DNA of 64,000 nt from positions 663,339 to 727,338 of the forward strand of contig NZ_FZNV01000002.1 in assembly GCF_900188415.1 (NCBI RefSeq). Reading direction: 5' to 3'. Numbering within the stretch: position 1 is the first letter of the stretch; each line of letters begins with the position of its first letter. The DNA comes from Maribacter sedimenticola (lineage in GTDB: Bacteria; Bacteroidota; Bacteroidia; Flavobacteriales; Flavobacteriaceae). Of this stretch, positions 51,677 to 61,709 are shown piece by piece. Both the position numbers and the translations under genes were made by a program. The notes below the pieces were generated by a model that was given only the letters and a program-made list of their open reading frames with translations, had not been told where the DNA came from and searched no databases.

Positions 51677-52521
51677 TGCGATAGCATTGAATTTCTAAAT
51701 TCCCTTGGGCTTAATCCTTTCAATTTTTTAAATGTTCGGTTAAAATGAGATAAGCTTTCAAAGCCACAATCAAAAGCAATAGCCTGTATAGGTTTATCCG
51801 TTGTGGATAAATGCATACAGGCTAATTCTATTCTGGATAAATTTAAAAATGTCACAAACGAATGCCCCGTACTTTTTTTGAACCATCTACAAAAAGACGG
51901 AGCTATCATATGGGCTTTTTCTGCCATTAGGTTTACGGTAAGTTTACTGGTAAGATTTTCAAGAATGTAAGACGTAATGACTTTTATTTTACTTTTTGAT
52001 TTATCGGTTACCATTTGCGGAAGGTATGAGGATGAGGAGAGATAAACCGTGTCTTCGTGAAGAAGCAATTGCTGAATTATTTCAATTAAAGCGGCCAATT
52101 GCCCTGTTTTTGATAAATCATCAAACGAGCATAATTGTTCTAACAGTTGTGGGGCGGGATGTAAAAACTGTATACCCCTAGTGGCAGAACTATACAGTGT
52201 TTTAAAAGCCTCACATTCTATAAAACTATCAAACAAATGGGCTGGAAATTGAATAACGATCGCTTCTTGGGTCATTGATGGGTTATTTAAGTGGGATATA
52301 TAATTGTGAGGTAGGTTACTACCCAAAAGGACCAAGTCATTTTCAGTATAGTTAAGTATACTGTTACCAACAAACCGTGTACCGCTACCCTTGGTAATTA
52401 AAGTAAGTTCCAGCTCTGGATGATAATGCCAAAAGGGTTTAAATTGTTGTTCTTTTAATTTAAAATACCGAAAAGATGTTTGGGATTCTTTAAGGTCTAT
52501 TCTTTCAATGATGGGTTTCAT
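51673..52521 (-). CDS. AraC-family transcriptional regulator (cupin sensor)
   Basis: 282 residues. The N terminus is a cupin (FKPFWHYHPELELTLITKGSGTRFVG, ENDLVLLGSNLPHNY), and the C terminus has the two HTH motifs: NLMAEKAHMIAPSFCRWFKKSTGHSFVTFLN and IQAIAFDCGFESLSHFNRTFKKLKGLSPREFR. The type with a HYHPELE cupin usually senses sugars or sugar-like compounds. Divergent from the phytanoyl-CoA dioxygenase-like gene (130 bp between starts), the likely target. Confidence 0.92.
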   Translation of the reverse strand: MKPIIERIDLKESQTSFRYFKLKEQQFKPFWHYHPELELTLITKGSGTRFVGNSILNYTENDLVLLGSNLPHNYISHLNNPSMTQEAIVIQFPAHLFDSFIECEAFKTLYSSATRGIQFLHPAPQLLEQLCSFDDLSKTGQLAALIEIIQQLLLHEDTVYLSSSSYLPQMVTDKSKSKIKVITSYILENLTSKLTVNLMAEKAHMIAPSFCRWFKKSTGHSFVTFLNLSRIELACMHLSTTDKPIQAIAFDCGFESLSHFNRTFKKLKGLSPREFRNSMLSH

Positions 52522-52651
52522 TATAAGTTATAATTAACTATTAATGTATACAAATTACATCATATGGGATAAAATATGCACACTATTGGTTAAAATTGTA
52601 AAATATGTACCGCTGTCATCTATATACTTTTATGAACATAAAATTTATGAC

Positions 52652-53458
52652 ATGAAAACAATGGCACTTTTAAATCAGGAATACGTACTCACTCATGAAC
52701 AAATACAATTTTATGATTCCAATCGCTATATAAAATTGAAACATGTTTTTGATCCCGAAACCATTTCATTTTTTAATGGGATCATTACCAAGAAAGTAAT
52801 GGAGTTGACCAAAGAAAAGCAGCCAATGGAACATAGGGACACCTATGGCAAGGCGTTTATGCAGCTTTTTAATTTATGGCAAGAAGATGAATTGATAAAG
52901 ACATTGGTATTTTCAAAGAGACTAGCACAAATTGCCAGTGCCTTAATGCAAGTTGAAGGTGTACGTTTGTACCATGACCAAGCCTTGTTCAAGGAAGCTG
53001 GCGGGGGTATTACCCCGTGGCATGCCGATCAATACTATTGGCCCTTGGCCTCTGATAAAACCATAACTGCTTGGATACCCCTACAAAAAACACCATTATC
53101 AATGGGACCATTGGAGTTTAGCGCAGGTAGTCATGAAATTATGGATGGTAGGGAATTATCTATAAGTGATGAGAGTGAACAGATTATACAGAATAGATTA
53201 AAAGTAACCGATTTTAAACATATTATATCGCCTTTTGATATTGGGGAAATAAGTTTTCATTCTGGATGGGTTTTTCATCGTGCCGGTGCAAATACTACCC
53301 GGAACATGAGAAAGGTCATGACCATAATCTATATGGATAAGCATATGAAATTAAAACAACCCACTAATGACGGACAACAGAATGATTGGGAAACATGGTG
53401 TCCTGGCACTAAAATCGGTAGAATTATTAATTCTCCCTTAAATCCTGTTTTATTTTGA
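52652..53458 (+). CDS. Phytanoyl-CoA dioxygenase-family Fe(II)/2-oxoglutarate oxygenase
   Basis: 268 residues from the ATG at 52652; the longer frame from 52544 overlaps the promoter region of the AraC gene. Iron ligands: His and Asp in ITPWHADQYYW, His in VFHRAGANTTRNMRKVM, with the Arg for 2-oxoglutarate close after. YHDQALFKEAGGG precedes. This is the PhyH fold. The substrate is unknown; PhyH relatives hydroxylate small molecules such as ectoine or phytanoyl-CoA. Divergent from and probably controlled by the AraC protein. Confidence 0.9.
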   Translation: MKTMALLNQEYVLTHEQIQFYDSNRYIKLKHVFDPETISFFNGIITKKVMELTKEKQPMEHRDTYGKAFMQLFNLWQEDELIKTLVFSKRLAQIASALMQVEGVRLYHDQALFKEAGGGITPWHADQYYWPLASDKTITAWIPLQKTPLSMGPLEFSAGSHEIMDGRELSISDESEQIIQNRLKVTDFKHIISPFDIGEISFHSGWVFHRAGANTTRNMRKVMTIIYMDKHMKLKQPTNDGQQNDWETWCPGTKIGRIINSPLNPVLF

Positions 53459-53528
53459 CTTCAACATACCGTTTAGGTTTATTTAATTTAGAACACCATT
53501 TATGAAAATTCATAAATATGCAATAAAA

Positions 53529-53551
53529 AAGAGGGCACTTAAGGCCCTCTT
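53529..53551. terminator. Intrinsic terminator (bidirectional)
   Basis: aagagggc-acttaag-gccctctt, 8-bp stem flanked by A and T runs, between the convergent dioxygenase and fasciclin genes. Confidence 0.75.
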
Positions 53552-53571
53552 CATAATTTACCCATCAAGGA

Positions 53572-54210
53572 TTATTTTGTCAATAGCACATCATTGATTA
53601 CGTGTATAATTCCGTTAGATGCTTTTACATTTCCTAAGACAATTTCACTTCTATTTCCTTTTTCATCCTTCAAAACAATTTTGTCATTCTTTAAACCAGC
53701 GGTAATTTCTGATCCGGCAACTGTCGTCATTACATATTTACCATTGGCTTCCTTAATATTATCCACCAATTTATCTGTAGAAATTATGTCATTTATTACA
53801 TGATACTGTAATATTTTGGTCAATAATTCTTTATTCTCTTCTTTGCCCAATTCTGCAATAGACCTATTATTAGGTAATTTTTCAAAAGCATTATTAGATG
53901 GTGCAAATACGGTATAATTACCAGGTTCAGTTAACATAGCTTCCAAATCAGCTACTTTCACAGCGGATAATAACGTTGAAAGTTCATTATTTTTATGAGC
54001 AAGTGCGGCTATACTGTTAGCCTTCATTTCGTTTTTTTTGGCTTCGACTTTAGCCTTTTCCGCTTCTGCCTCAATTTTGGCTTCCTCCATTGATATTTGA
54101 TCCTCCATAGCCTTTTTATCGGCATCTATTTTGGCTTGATCCTTACATGAATTTAATGCAAAAAGTACGATGCCTAAACATACCAAAGTTTTTAAATTTC
54201 TTAGTGTCAT
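53572..54210 (-). CDS. Fasciclin (FAS1)-domain lipoprotein with coiled coil
   Basis: 212 residues. SPII Cys22 (FALNSC), then a very charged coiled coil at about 28-68 (KAMEDQISMEEAKIEAEAEKAKVEAKKNE), then a FAS1 domain: LSTLLSAVKVADLEAMLTEPGNYTVFAPSNNAFEKLP, LLTKILQYHVIND and NGIIHVINDVLL. FAS1 lipoproteins work in adhesion or matrix. Single gene with a 264-bp upstream gap. Confidence 0.92.
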   Translation of the reverse strand: MTLRNLKTLVCLGIVLFALNSCKDQAKIDADKKAMEDQISMEEAKIEAEAEKAKVEAKKNEMKANSIAALAHKNNELSTLLSAVKVADLEAMLTEPGNYTVFAPSNNAFEKLPNNRSIAELGKEENKELLTKILQYHVINDIISTDKLVDNIKEANGKYVMTTVAGSEITAGLKNDKIVLKDEKGNRSEIVLGNVKASNGIIHVINDVLLTK

Positions 54211-54473
54211 AATTCCGTGTTTTTAGATATTGTTATCATATTATTTACGTACAATTACAGGTGATAGTTTGCTGAAAACCATGACTTGTGTATTAATAAT
54301 TAGTTAAACAATTACTGCTTATGTTAACCTATGTTTAAAAAGAACTGGAAAAAATAAAAAATGGACTCAAAGAAAAAATTGATTTGCACGTTAGTTAATA
54401 GTAAGAAAATACATACATAACTTGGCATTTCACAACATAATTAAGGAAGTATTGTATTTACATTATATATTTA

Positions 54474-56561
54474 TTGCTTAATTCCCTCTTAGTGATGAAG
54501 TTTATTTTGTCCCCTACTAATTATAAAAAATGCATACTGTTAGTAGTACTATCATTGATGTTGATACCTAGATCGTATTCACAATCAGAAAAAAAGCTTC
54601 TTAAACAGATAGAGGAATTAAAAGCGCAACCAGAATTTAATCCTGAAACCCCCCTTTACATAGATTTACTTTTTGATCTGGCCAAGGAATATACCTACAA
54701 GAATAAGGACAGTACGTATATTTTGGCAAACCAGGGGCTTGCTTTAAGTAAACTTACCAAATATAAAAAAGGGGAAGGTTATGCTTATCTACGTTTAGGT
54801 GACTACTATTCCCAATTAATGGATAAGGATAATTATAAAAAGTATTATGATAAGACAATAGAAATAGCTGATAATTACGATTATGAAAAGCTTAAATTAA
54901 TTGTCCTCAACAATTACGGCACTACCCTTTCTATACATGGTGATGTAGATGAGGCTTTAAAATATTACTTGGAAGGCATTGAAATTGGTGAAAAAAATAA
55001 GGATAACCTTATGTTGCCGATATTATATGATAATATTGCCATTATGTATTCCGGTCTAAAAGACTATGAGACCGCGTTGATCTTTCATGAAAACTCACTT
55101 CGTTTTAGTGAAAAAAGCAAGAGTGCATTTACTATGGCAAAGACCTTAAGTAATATGGCCTTTTCATATGCATATTTACACAAATTTGAAAATGCAGAAG
55201 ATGTAATAAAAAGGGCCATTCCTATATTCATTGAAGAGGATAATATGGATTGGCTTTCCTTTTGCTATGAGGTTAAGGGAATTATAGCCTTGGAAAAAAA
55301 GCAATTTGAAGATGCTTTGGAATGGTATATGGAAAGTAATTTGCTATGTGAGGACCTTGATTATTTTACGGGTACCATTAACACCTATAATGGTCTGGCA
55401 GAAGCGTATATAGGCCTAGGTCAAATAGATTCCGCAGAACATTATGCCCTTAAGGCCAATAAGGCGGCAAGCACCACCCACTACCCAGAAATTTTAATGA
55501 AATCCGCAAAAACTCTTGCTGATATTAATAGGATAAAAGGTGAGTTTGAGGTGGCGTTGGATTATCAGGATGAGTATTTGGAACTTGCGGAAAAAGCAGA
55601 TACCGAAAATTTTAAGAAAGGCTTGGCAATGCTCCGTAGCTATCAAAAATACGAGGCACAAAAAAAACAGATTCTCGATGAAAAAAACAGGGAACTGGCA
55701 AGTCAACAAGCGTTGACCTATATTGCCTTGGCAGGTCTATTGCTATTGATTATCATGCTCGTTTTAATTTATAGAAACTTTAAAATTCAAGGACGTTTTA
55801 ATGGTATTTTACAGAAAAAGCAACAAATACTAGTCAATAGGGAATTACAGTTAAAGGAAAGTAATAATACCAAGGATAAGTTATTTTCATTGATAGCGCA
55901 TGATCTTAGAGGCCCAATTCATTCCTTTCATGGCCTTATGCAATTTTATGTACGTGGTCAAATGACCAAGGAAGAAACGGACAAATTTTTACCTGTAGCC
56001 TTACAGGATTTAAGTTCTATTGCAGATATGTTGGATAATCTATTGATTTGGGGTAAAACACAGATTAACGGTACCAAACATGAACCTAAAAATATTAACA
56101 TCAATGATTTGATAGAAAATAATATGCGTTTATTAAAACCTTTAGCCGATAAGAAATCTATTCAAGTTAAAAGTAATGTGGAAAAGAATTTAGTTAGTTA
56201 TAGTGATGACGCCCATGTGGATATTGTACTAAGAAACCTTATTGGCAATGCCATAAAATTCACACAAAAAAATGGTGAGATTACTATAGATGCTATGGAA
56301 AATGAATCCCAATTGGTACTTTCCGTGGCGGACAATGGTGTTGGTATGTCCCCGGAAAAACAGGAGAATTTATTTAACAAGAACAATTATGAATCTTCTT
56401 ATGGTACCAATAATGAAAAAGGAACAGGACTAGGATTGTTTTTATGTAAGGAAATGGTAGAAATGAACGGTGGACGAATATGGGTAAAAAGTGTAATTGG
56501 TCAAGGATCAACTATCTATTTTACCGTACCCAAGAAATTGAAACTTCGCAAGGCCATTTAA
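54474..56561 (+). CDS. TPR-containing sensor histidine kinase
   Basis: 695 residues; the ATG at 54495 (seven codons in) may be the true start, giving the N-terminal signal KCILLVVLSLMLIPRSYSQ. About 40-390 is a set of TPR repeats (AYLRLGDYYSQL, LPILYDNIAIMYSGLKDYETAL, KTLSNMAFSYAYLHKFENAE, NTYNGLAEAYIGLGQIDSAE), periplasmic. One membrane helix about 413-434 (YIALAGLLLLIIMLVLIY). HisKA with His476 in LIAHDLRGPI, and ATPase N and G boxes (LRNLIGNAIKFT, DNGVGM, GTGLGLFLCKEMV). No regulator is adjacent. Confidence 0.92.
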   Translation: MLNSLLVMKFILSPTNYKKCILLVVLSLMLIPRSYSQSEKKLLKQIEELKAQPEFNPETPLYIDLLFDLAKEYTYKNKDSTYILANQGLALSKLTKYKKGEGYAYLRLGDYYSQLMDKDNYKKYYDKTIEIADNYDYEKLKLIVLNNYGTTLSIHGDVDEALKYYLEGIEIGEKNKDNLMLPILYDNIAIMYSGLKDYETALIFHENSLRFSEKSKSAFTMAKTLSNMAFSYAYLHKFENAEDVIKRAIPIFIEEDNMDWLSFCYEVKGIIALEKKQFEDALEWYMESNLLCEDLDYFTGTINTYNGLAEAYIGLGQIDSAEHYALKANKAASTTHYPEILMKSAKTLADINRIKGEFEVALDYQDEYLELAEKADTENFKKGLAMLRSYQKYEAQKKQILDEKNRELASQQALTYIALAGLLLLIIMLVLIYRNFKIQGRFNGILQKKQQILVNRELQLKESNNTKDKLFSLIAHDLRGPIHSFHGLMQFYVRGQMTKEETDKFLPVALQDLSSIADMLDNLLIWGKTQINGTKHEPKNININDLIENNMRLLKPLADKKSIQVKSNVEKNLVSYSDDAHVDIVLRNLIGNAIKFTQKNGEITIDAMENESQLVLSVADNGVGMSPEKQENLFNKNNYESSYGTNNEKGTGLGLFLCKEMVEMNGGRIWVKSVIGQGSTIYFTVPKKLKLRKAI

Positions 56562-56578
56562 TATGTCTTAAAAATGAA

Positions 56579-56611
56579 AAATCCACCGAAACCATAGGCT
56601 CCAGTGGATTT
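56579..56611. terminator. Candidate terminator between the kinase and catalase genes
   Basis: aaatccac / gtggattt form an 8-bp stem with a 17-bp loop between the convergent genes; weaker than the others in the window. Confidence 0.55.
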
Positions 56612-56632
56612 ATCCCATATATAACCATTTAA

Positions 56633-58762
56633 TTACACGGGAATTTTATCGGCCAATTTGCGTCTTTCCCAATTTCTGTGCTTGGAAATACTGTCTACAA
56701 ATTTAGAGGGCTCATCATTGATATGTATGGCGTTATCATCCTTATATGCTTTAATAAATGATTTGTCCAAAGCCATTTCACCTTCATCATCTACGGCTAT
56801 TGCCTTACAATATTTGAAACTTTCATTTATAAATTTGATAAACTTTCCATTATCCAAAATAGCTTCCACAGATTTTTCTCCTCCAGGAATATAGACTGCA
56901 TCAAATAAAACACTTTCCGTCGTTGCTATAGCCGCATCAACTTTATGTTTCATACCTTCATCACAAGTAATACTTCCTCCGTGAGGCGCAACAATTTTAA
57001 CCATAGCTCCTTCTTTCTCCAATAATTCTGTCATGGATTTAAATTTTTTCATGTTGAATCCATCTGCTGCAAGCACGGCTATCTGTCTGGTAGCAATACT
57101 ATTGAATTTTGTATTGGCCATACTTAATGCCTTTGATTTGTCCAGGTAATTTTTCTTTTCACCAGGTTGATGTTTGTCCGCATCAGCATCGGCACCTATA
57201 GCCTGATTAATAGGTCGTTCAATATCCTTTGGTATTTCCATACCCAATCCTTCCGCTACTTTATTGGCAAGATCATCATCTATCTGGGCGATCAACCATA
57301 ACATGCGCTCCTTAATGTGTTCATGGTTACATTTGCCCAACTCAAAAGTATAGGCCGCTGCCACGTGCTCTTGTTCCCAATCTGCCAAACTTCTATAGAA
57401 TAATGCCGGTTGCGAAAAATGATCGTTAAAGCTCTCGCTTCTTGTCCGTATCTTTTTTGCATCTATACGTTCCTCATATGAATGGAAACCACCTTCCGCC
57501 ATTTTGGAAAGGTGTGGGCAACCACCGCTTAAGCTATTTGGAAAATATGCAGTTTGTCCTTTAGGAATGGACATTTGCATATGAGCATCCCTTTGATTAT
57601 TATGCGTTTCTACAATAGGCCTGTTGATTGGAATTTGATGAAAATTAGGGCTTCCCAATCTGGACAACTGGGTATCTCGGTAAGAAAATAATCTACCTTG
57701 TAACAAAGGATCGTTCGTAAAATCAATACCTGGAACAATGTGACCAGGCAAGAAAGCAACTTGTTCCGTTTCCGCAAAGAAATTATCCGGGTTTCTGTTC
57801 AAGGTCATTTTACCAATTATTTTAACAGGAACCATTTCTTCAGGAATAAGTTTAGTTGGATCCAACAGGTCAAAATCAAACTTATGTTCATCTTTTTCCG
57901 CTACTACCTGTATACCAAGTTCCCATTCAGGATATTGTCCGGCCTCAATGGCATCCCACAAATCCCTTCTGTGGAAATCCGGATCGGCTCCATTTATCTT
58001 TACTGCTTCTTCCCATGTTACGGAGTGTACGCCTAGCGTTGGTTTCCAATGAAATTTTACAAAGTGTGCTTCTCCCTTTGCATTGATCAATCTAAAGGTA
58101 TGTATTCCAAAACCTTCCATCATACGTAAACTTCTAGGAATGGCCCGATCACTCATAACCCAAATATGATTGTGCAAGGTTTCCGTAGTGAGAGAAACAA
58201 AATCATAGAATGTATCATGTGCAGATGCAGCTTGTGGAATTTCCTTGTTCGGTTCCGGTTTAACGGAATGAATCAAATCTGGAAATTTCATAGCATCCTG
58301 TATAAAGAATATAGGCATGTTATTTCCCACAAGATCCCATGTTCCTTCTTCGGTATAAAATTTTACTGCAAAACCACGGACATCCCTAGCTAGGTCAGGT
58401 GAACCTTTTGAACCCGCTACGGTAGAGAAACGTACAAACACAGGCGTTTTTCTTGCGGTATCCGTAAATATGCCGGCTTTACTATACTCCTCAATACTTT
58501 CATATAATTCAAAATAACCGTGTGCCGCACTACCCCTGGCGTGTACAATACGTTCTGGAATACGTTCGTGATCAAAACTTGTAATTTTTTCCCGTAACAG
58601 GAAATCCTCTAACAATGTAGAACCACGTTCCCCGGATTTTAAACTATTATTTGTATCGTTAACCTTTAATCCTTGGTTGGTGGTCAAAGGTTTGTTTTTC
58701 ATATCTTTTTGATAATGCTCTAGGTCCTTGATTTTTTTGGACGCTGATTCTTTATTTTTCAT
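56633..58762 (-). CDS. katE: Large-subunit catalase (KatE/HPII type)
   Basis: 709 residues, the HPII length. Catalytic His74 in [19 protein letters not shown], then [32 protein letters not shown], the distal Asn in [12 protein letters not shown], and the haem Tyr in [14 protein letters not shown]. The C-terminal ~150 residues are a DJ-1/glutamine amidotransferase-like domain ([37 protein letters not shown]), typical of clade 2. Degrades hydrogen peroxide. Single gene. Confidence 0.96.
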   Translation of the reverse strand: MKNKESASKKIKDLEHYQKDMKNKPLTTNQGLKVNDTNNSLKSGERGSTLLEDFLLREKITSFDHERIPERIVHARGSAAHGYFELYESIEEYSKAGIFTDTARKTPVFVRFSTVAGSKGSPDLARDVRGFAVKFYTEEGTWDLVGNNMPIFFIQDAMKFPDLIHSVKPEPNKEIPQAASAHDTFYDFVSLTTETLHNHIWVMSDRAIPRSLRMMEGFGIHTFRLINAKGEAHFVKFHWKPTLGVHSVTWEEAVKINGADPDFHRRDLWDAIEAGQYPEWELGIQVVAEKDEHKFDFDLLDPTKLIPEEMVPVKIIGKMTLNRNPDNFFAETEQVAFLPGHIVPGIDFTNDPLLQGRLFSYRDTQLSRLGSPNFHQIPINRPIVETHNNQRDAHMQMSIPKGQTAYFPNSLSGGCPHLSKMAEGGFHSYEERIDAKKIRTRSESFNDHFSQPALFYRSLADWEQEHVAAAYTFELGKCNHEHIKERMLWLIAQIDDDLANKVAEGLGMEIPKDIERPINQAIGADADADKHQPGEKKNYLDKSKALSMANTKFNSIATRQIAVLAADGFNMKKFKSMTELLEKEGAMVKIVAPHGGSITCDEGMKHKVDAAIATTESVLFDAVYIPGGEKSVEAILDNGKFIKFINESFKYCKAIAVDDEGEMALDKSFIKAYKDDNAIHINDEPSKFVDSISKHRNWERRKLADKIPV

Positions 58763-58982
58763 AGTGTACGATTGTTTGTTTTAAGGAGCTTAAAACTAGG
58801 GGTAAAATCAGATGAACTTTTGCTGTTTAAACTTTAAAACTGGCTCATATAATTTTATTGATAAAAATCTATACAGATAATTTCAATTGTAAGTACCTCT
58901 AAAAACTAATGAAACTCGATCTCGTTGAAATAATACGGAATTAATATATCCTATTTGAAAATCATATTTTATAGTCAATCGT

Positions 58983-59483
58983 CTAATAGTCAATAGCCGT
59001 TATTTTAAATACTCGCTGTTCCTTCCCCATTTGTAAAATGGCACTATCCCCTATTTTTTTTCCAATTAAAATTCTCGCTATTGGGGAAACATATGAAATT
59101 TTCCTTGCCGCTATATTGGCTTCATCCACCCCAACTATTTGATAGGTCTCTAGTATTTTATTTCCATTGACCATAACGGTAACCTGTGCTCCAAAACGCA
59201 CACTATCTAAATGTTGGTCTTTAAAATTGATTACTTTGGCACTTGCAATCCGGGCATTTAAAAGCTGTAGTTTGGCATTGATAAAATTGCTTGCAATCCG
59301 ACGTTCCTTATCATTGCCGCTAGGTAATTGTTCAATTTCCTGAATTAGGGTCTTTTTTTCGGTCTGTAATAGAACGAACCCATGTGGAGTAACATAATTA
59401 ATGGCCCCCTTAGGTAAATCTGCCCTTGGCGGAACCATTGGTATTTCCTCTTGATCATCTTCTTTAACAAATCCCCTGCTCAT
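58983..59483 (-). CDS. GreA/GreB-family transcription factor-like protein
   Basis: 166 residues from the ATG at 59483; the earlier ATG at 59510 adds nine residues before the conserved MSRGFVKEDDQEE start. The N-terminal coiled coil (FVLLQTEKKTLIQEIEQLPSGNDKERRIASNF) keeps an acidic tip-like NDKE. The C-terminal FKBP-like globular domain: VRFGAQVTVMVNGNKILETYQIVGVDEANIAARKISYVSPIARILIGKKIGDSA. Resembles GreB/Rnk-type factors acting on RNA polymerase. Confidence 0.9.
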   Translation of the reverse strand: MSRGFVKEDDQEEIPMVPPRADLPKGAINYVTPHGFVLLQTEKKTLIQEIEQLPSGNDKERRIASNFINAKLQLLNARIASAKVINFKDQHLDSVRFGAQVTVMVNGNKILETYQIVGVDEANIAARKISYVSPIARILIGKKIGDSAILQMGKEQRVFKITAIDY

Positions 59484-59669
59484 ATATATTCTTTTGAGGA
59501 CAACATACAATTAACTGATTTAGGTATGTAATGGCATTGCAAGTTTTTTTACCCTTATCAGTTCCTACAGGTTGGCCCTAAATTGTTATAAGTTACAGGT
59601 TGTGTGTATTTTGCAAACGTAGAATCCCTATATTTAAAATCACTTTACTTAACAATAAAACCATATACA

Positions 59670-60776
59670 ATGACAACTAGAAGAAAATTTTTGGAAAAAA
59701 TATCGGCCACCTCGGTCGCCGTGCCATTATTGTATTCGCCTTTAAATCTCTTTGCCTCCTCAACCGTACCTTATGAAGGACCGGTACTGAATGTTGCAAT
59801 CATGGGGCTGGGTAGTTATGGTACACGTGTTGCCGAAGCCATGCAGGCTTGTAAAAGGGCTAAACTGGTAGGGGTAATTAGCGGTACACCTTCCAAGGTC
59901 AAAAAATGGCAATCTACTTACGGTATTCCTTCTAAAAACTGCTATAACTATGATAATTTTGATGCTATTAAGGACAACCCGGATATAGATGCAGTATATG
60001 TCATTACCCCAAACGGATTGCATAAGGATCAATCTATACGCGTAGCCAAAGCTGGAAAACATGTTATTTGCGAGAAACCAATGGGAATAAATGCCCAAGA
60101 AGGTCAGGAAATGGTAGATGCCTGTAAGGCGGCCAATGTAAAATTGCTGATCGGCTATAGAATGCATTTTGAACCCAAGACAGTGGCTGTAATAAAAATG
60201 AGAAAAGAAGGTCAATTTGGTGACCTCAAATTTTTTCAAGGTCAATCTGGGTTTACGATAGGTGATCCCAACCAATGGCGATTAAATAAGGAACTTTCCG
60301 GTGGTGGCGCCATGATGGATATAGGTATATATTCCATTAACGGTGCTAGATATATGTTGGGAGAGGAACCTATTTGGGTAACTGCACAGGAAACTAAAAC
60401 GGATCCGGTAAAATTTAAGGAAGGAATAGATGAGACCATACAATTTCAAATGGGTTTTCCAAGCGGTGCGGTAGCCAACTGTTTAAGTACTTACAATATG
60501 AATAATCTAGACCGGTTTTTTATGACAGGGTCCAAAGGGTTCGTTGAGATGCAACCCTCTACGGGGTATGGCCCCATAGAAGGAAGAACTCATGAAGGTC
60601 CTTTGACCCAGCCACATATTACCCATCAAACCTTACAGATGGATGGTATGGCGGCATTGATTTTTGATGGTATAAAACCTATTGTACCCGTAGACGGGGA
60701 AGAAGGTGTAAAGGATATGAAAATCATTGATGCTATTTTCCAAGCGACCAAGACAGGGGAAAAAGTAATGCTATAA
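59670..60776 (+). CDS. Tat-signal Gfo/Idh/MocA-family oxidoreductase
   Basis: 368 residues from the ATG at 59670; the longer frame from 59604 precedes the signal. N-terminal twin-arginine signal TTRRKFLEKISATSVAVPLL. Rossmann motif NVAIMGLGSYGTRVAE, then AVYVITPNGLHKDQSIRVAKAGKHVICEKPMG (EKP motif), GGAMMDIGIYSINGARYML in the C-terminal domain. Members oxidise or reduce sugars with NAD(P); glucose-fructose oxidoreductase is the closest well-known exported type. Convergent with the DUF1080 gene. Confidence 0.93.
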   Translation: MTTRRKFLEKISATSVAVPLLYSPLNLFASSTVPYEGPVLNVAIMGLGSYGTRVAEAMQACKRAKLVGVISGTPSKVKKWQSTYGIPSKNCYNYDNFDAIKDNPDIDAVYVITPNGLHKDQSIRVAKAGKHVICEKPMGINAQEGQEMVDACKAANVKLLIGYRMHFEPKTVAVIKMRKEGQFGDLKFFQGQSGFTIGDPNQWRLNKELSGGGAMMDIGIYSINGARYMLGEEPIWVTAQETKTDPVKFKEGIDETIQFQMGFPSGAVANCLSTYNMNNLDRFFMTGSKGFVEMQPSTGYGPIEGRTHEGPLTQPHITHQTLQMDGMAALIFDGIKPIVPVDGEEGVKDMKIIDAIFQATKTGEKVML

Positions 60777-60788
60777 GCTAGGATAACA

Positions 60789-61622
60789 TTAATATTCCAT
60801 AATTTCAATAGTTTTAAAATCTATAGGGTGGCTGTTCGACTGTAAAGAGATATAGCCACCTTTTACTTGAGTATTATTGCCGTCTATCAATGATTTGGCC
60901 ATTTCATTCTCCGTATTATAGGTTGGATTGGCATATCTTAAAATTTCTTCACCATTGACAAAGTGTTTAATTTCACCATTGTTCACTTCTATCTCTGCCG
61001 TGACCCATTGATCACCATGAAAAGTCTTCGGTATCTCTGCAGGGATACAAGTAGTGGTATTTTGGGTTCCCTTATATTCTATGAACATACCATTTGTACA
61101 AGCAGCGCCCAATGGTCTATCCTCTATACCATTACCTCCATGAAAATTATATTCTAGGCAAACGGGAAATGCCTGGTCCATTTTTTGGGTTGCGGGTGGT
61201 TGACCATGAAATTGAATCCCACTATCACGATACCCCCAAGTAGGTGCACCAGGAGCGGTTTCACCTACGAATCTATACCTTACCTTTAACCTATAATTAC
61301 TGTAATACTTATCATAATATACCGTTCCAAAACGATCGTTGAACTCTGGGCCGTATGCATCATACCGTATTTTTAGAATACTGTCCTCCACACGCATGGT
61401 ATTGCCAAAATTTTCTCCTAAAGCGTGTCCTGGTATTTTAATGGTCCACCCGGTTAAATCAGTTCCATTGAAAAGTGAGACCCATTGGGGAATTGTGTCT
61501 TCTAAAACCGCAATGGATTCGTTTGTGCCCTTATTATCTTTTTTCTTGGTGTTGCAAGCGTATATAAGCGTCAGAAGTGTTAGTAAGGTCAATGATTGCC
61601 TAAGCGTACTTTTCAAATTCAT
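60789..61622 (-). CDS. DUF1080 (3-keto-disaccharide hydrolase-type) lipoprotein
   Basis: 277 residues, SPII Cys23 (LLTLIYAC). The DUF1080 concanavalin-like fold begins at WVSLFNGTDLTGWTIKIPGH, then YSNYRLKVRYRFVG, WGYRDSGIQFHGQPP, CLEYNFHGGNG, TAEIEVNNGEIKHFVNGEEILRY and KGGYISLQSNSHPIDFKTIEI. Many such proteins are hydrolases of keto-sugars or sugar-binding proteins. With the neighbouring Gfo/Idh and BNR genes it suggests extracellular carbohydrate work. Confidence 0.93.
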   Translation of the reverse strand: MNLKSTLRQSLTLLTLLTLIYACNTKKKDNKGTNESIAVLEDTIPQWVSLFNGTDLTGWTIKIPGHALGENFGNTMRVEDSILKIRYDAYGPEFNDRFGTVYYDKYYSNYRLKVRYRFVGETAPGAPTWGYRDSGIQFHGQPPATQKMDQAFPVCLEYNFHGGNGIEDRPLGAACTNGMFIEYKGTQNTTTCIPAEIPKTFHGDQWVTAEIEVNNGEIKHFVNGEEILRYANPTYNTENEMAKSLIDGNNTQVKGGYISLQSNSHPIDFKTIEIMEY

Positions 61623-61659
61623 TAGGGTTGGTTTAAAGCTCTAAACCTAAAAGTAACAA

Positions 61660-61690
61660 AAAAAGGTATGTCTTTTGAACATACCTTTTT
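61660..61690 (-). terminator. Intrinsic terminator after the BNR-repeat gene
   Basis: aaaaaggtatgt / acataccttttt, a 12-bp perfect stem with a 7-bp loop, 20 bp past the stop of the minus-strand gene. Confidence 0.85.
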
Positions 61691-61709
61691 ATAAATCTTT
61701 CCCTTAAAA

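Noticed and set aside
52544-52651. Extended N terminus of the phytanoyl-CoA dioxygenase-like gene
   Set aside because: The extra 36 residues overlap the divergent promoter region, do not resemble the family and precede a good ATG at 52652.
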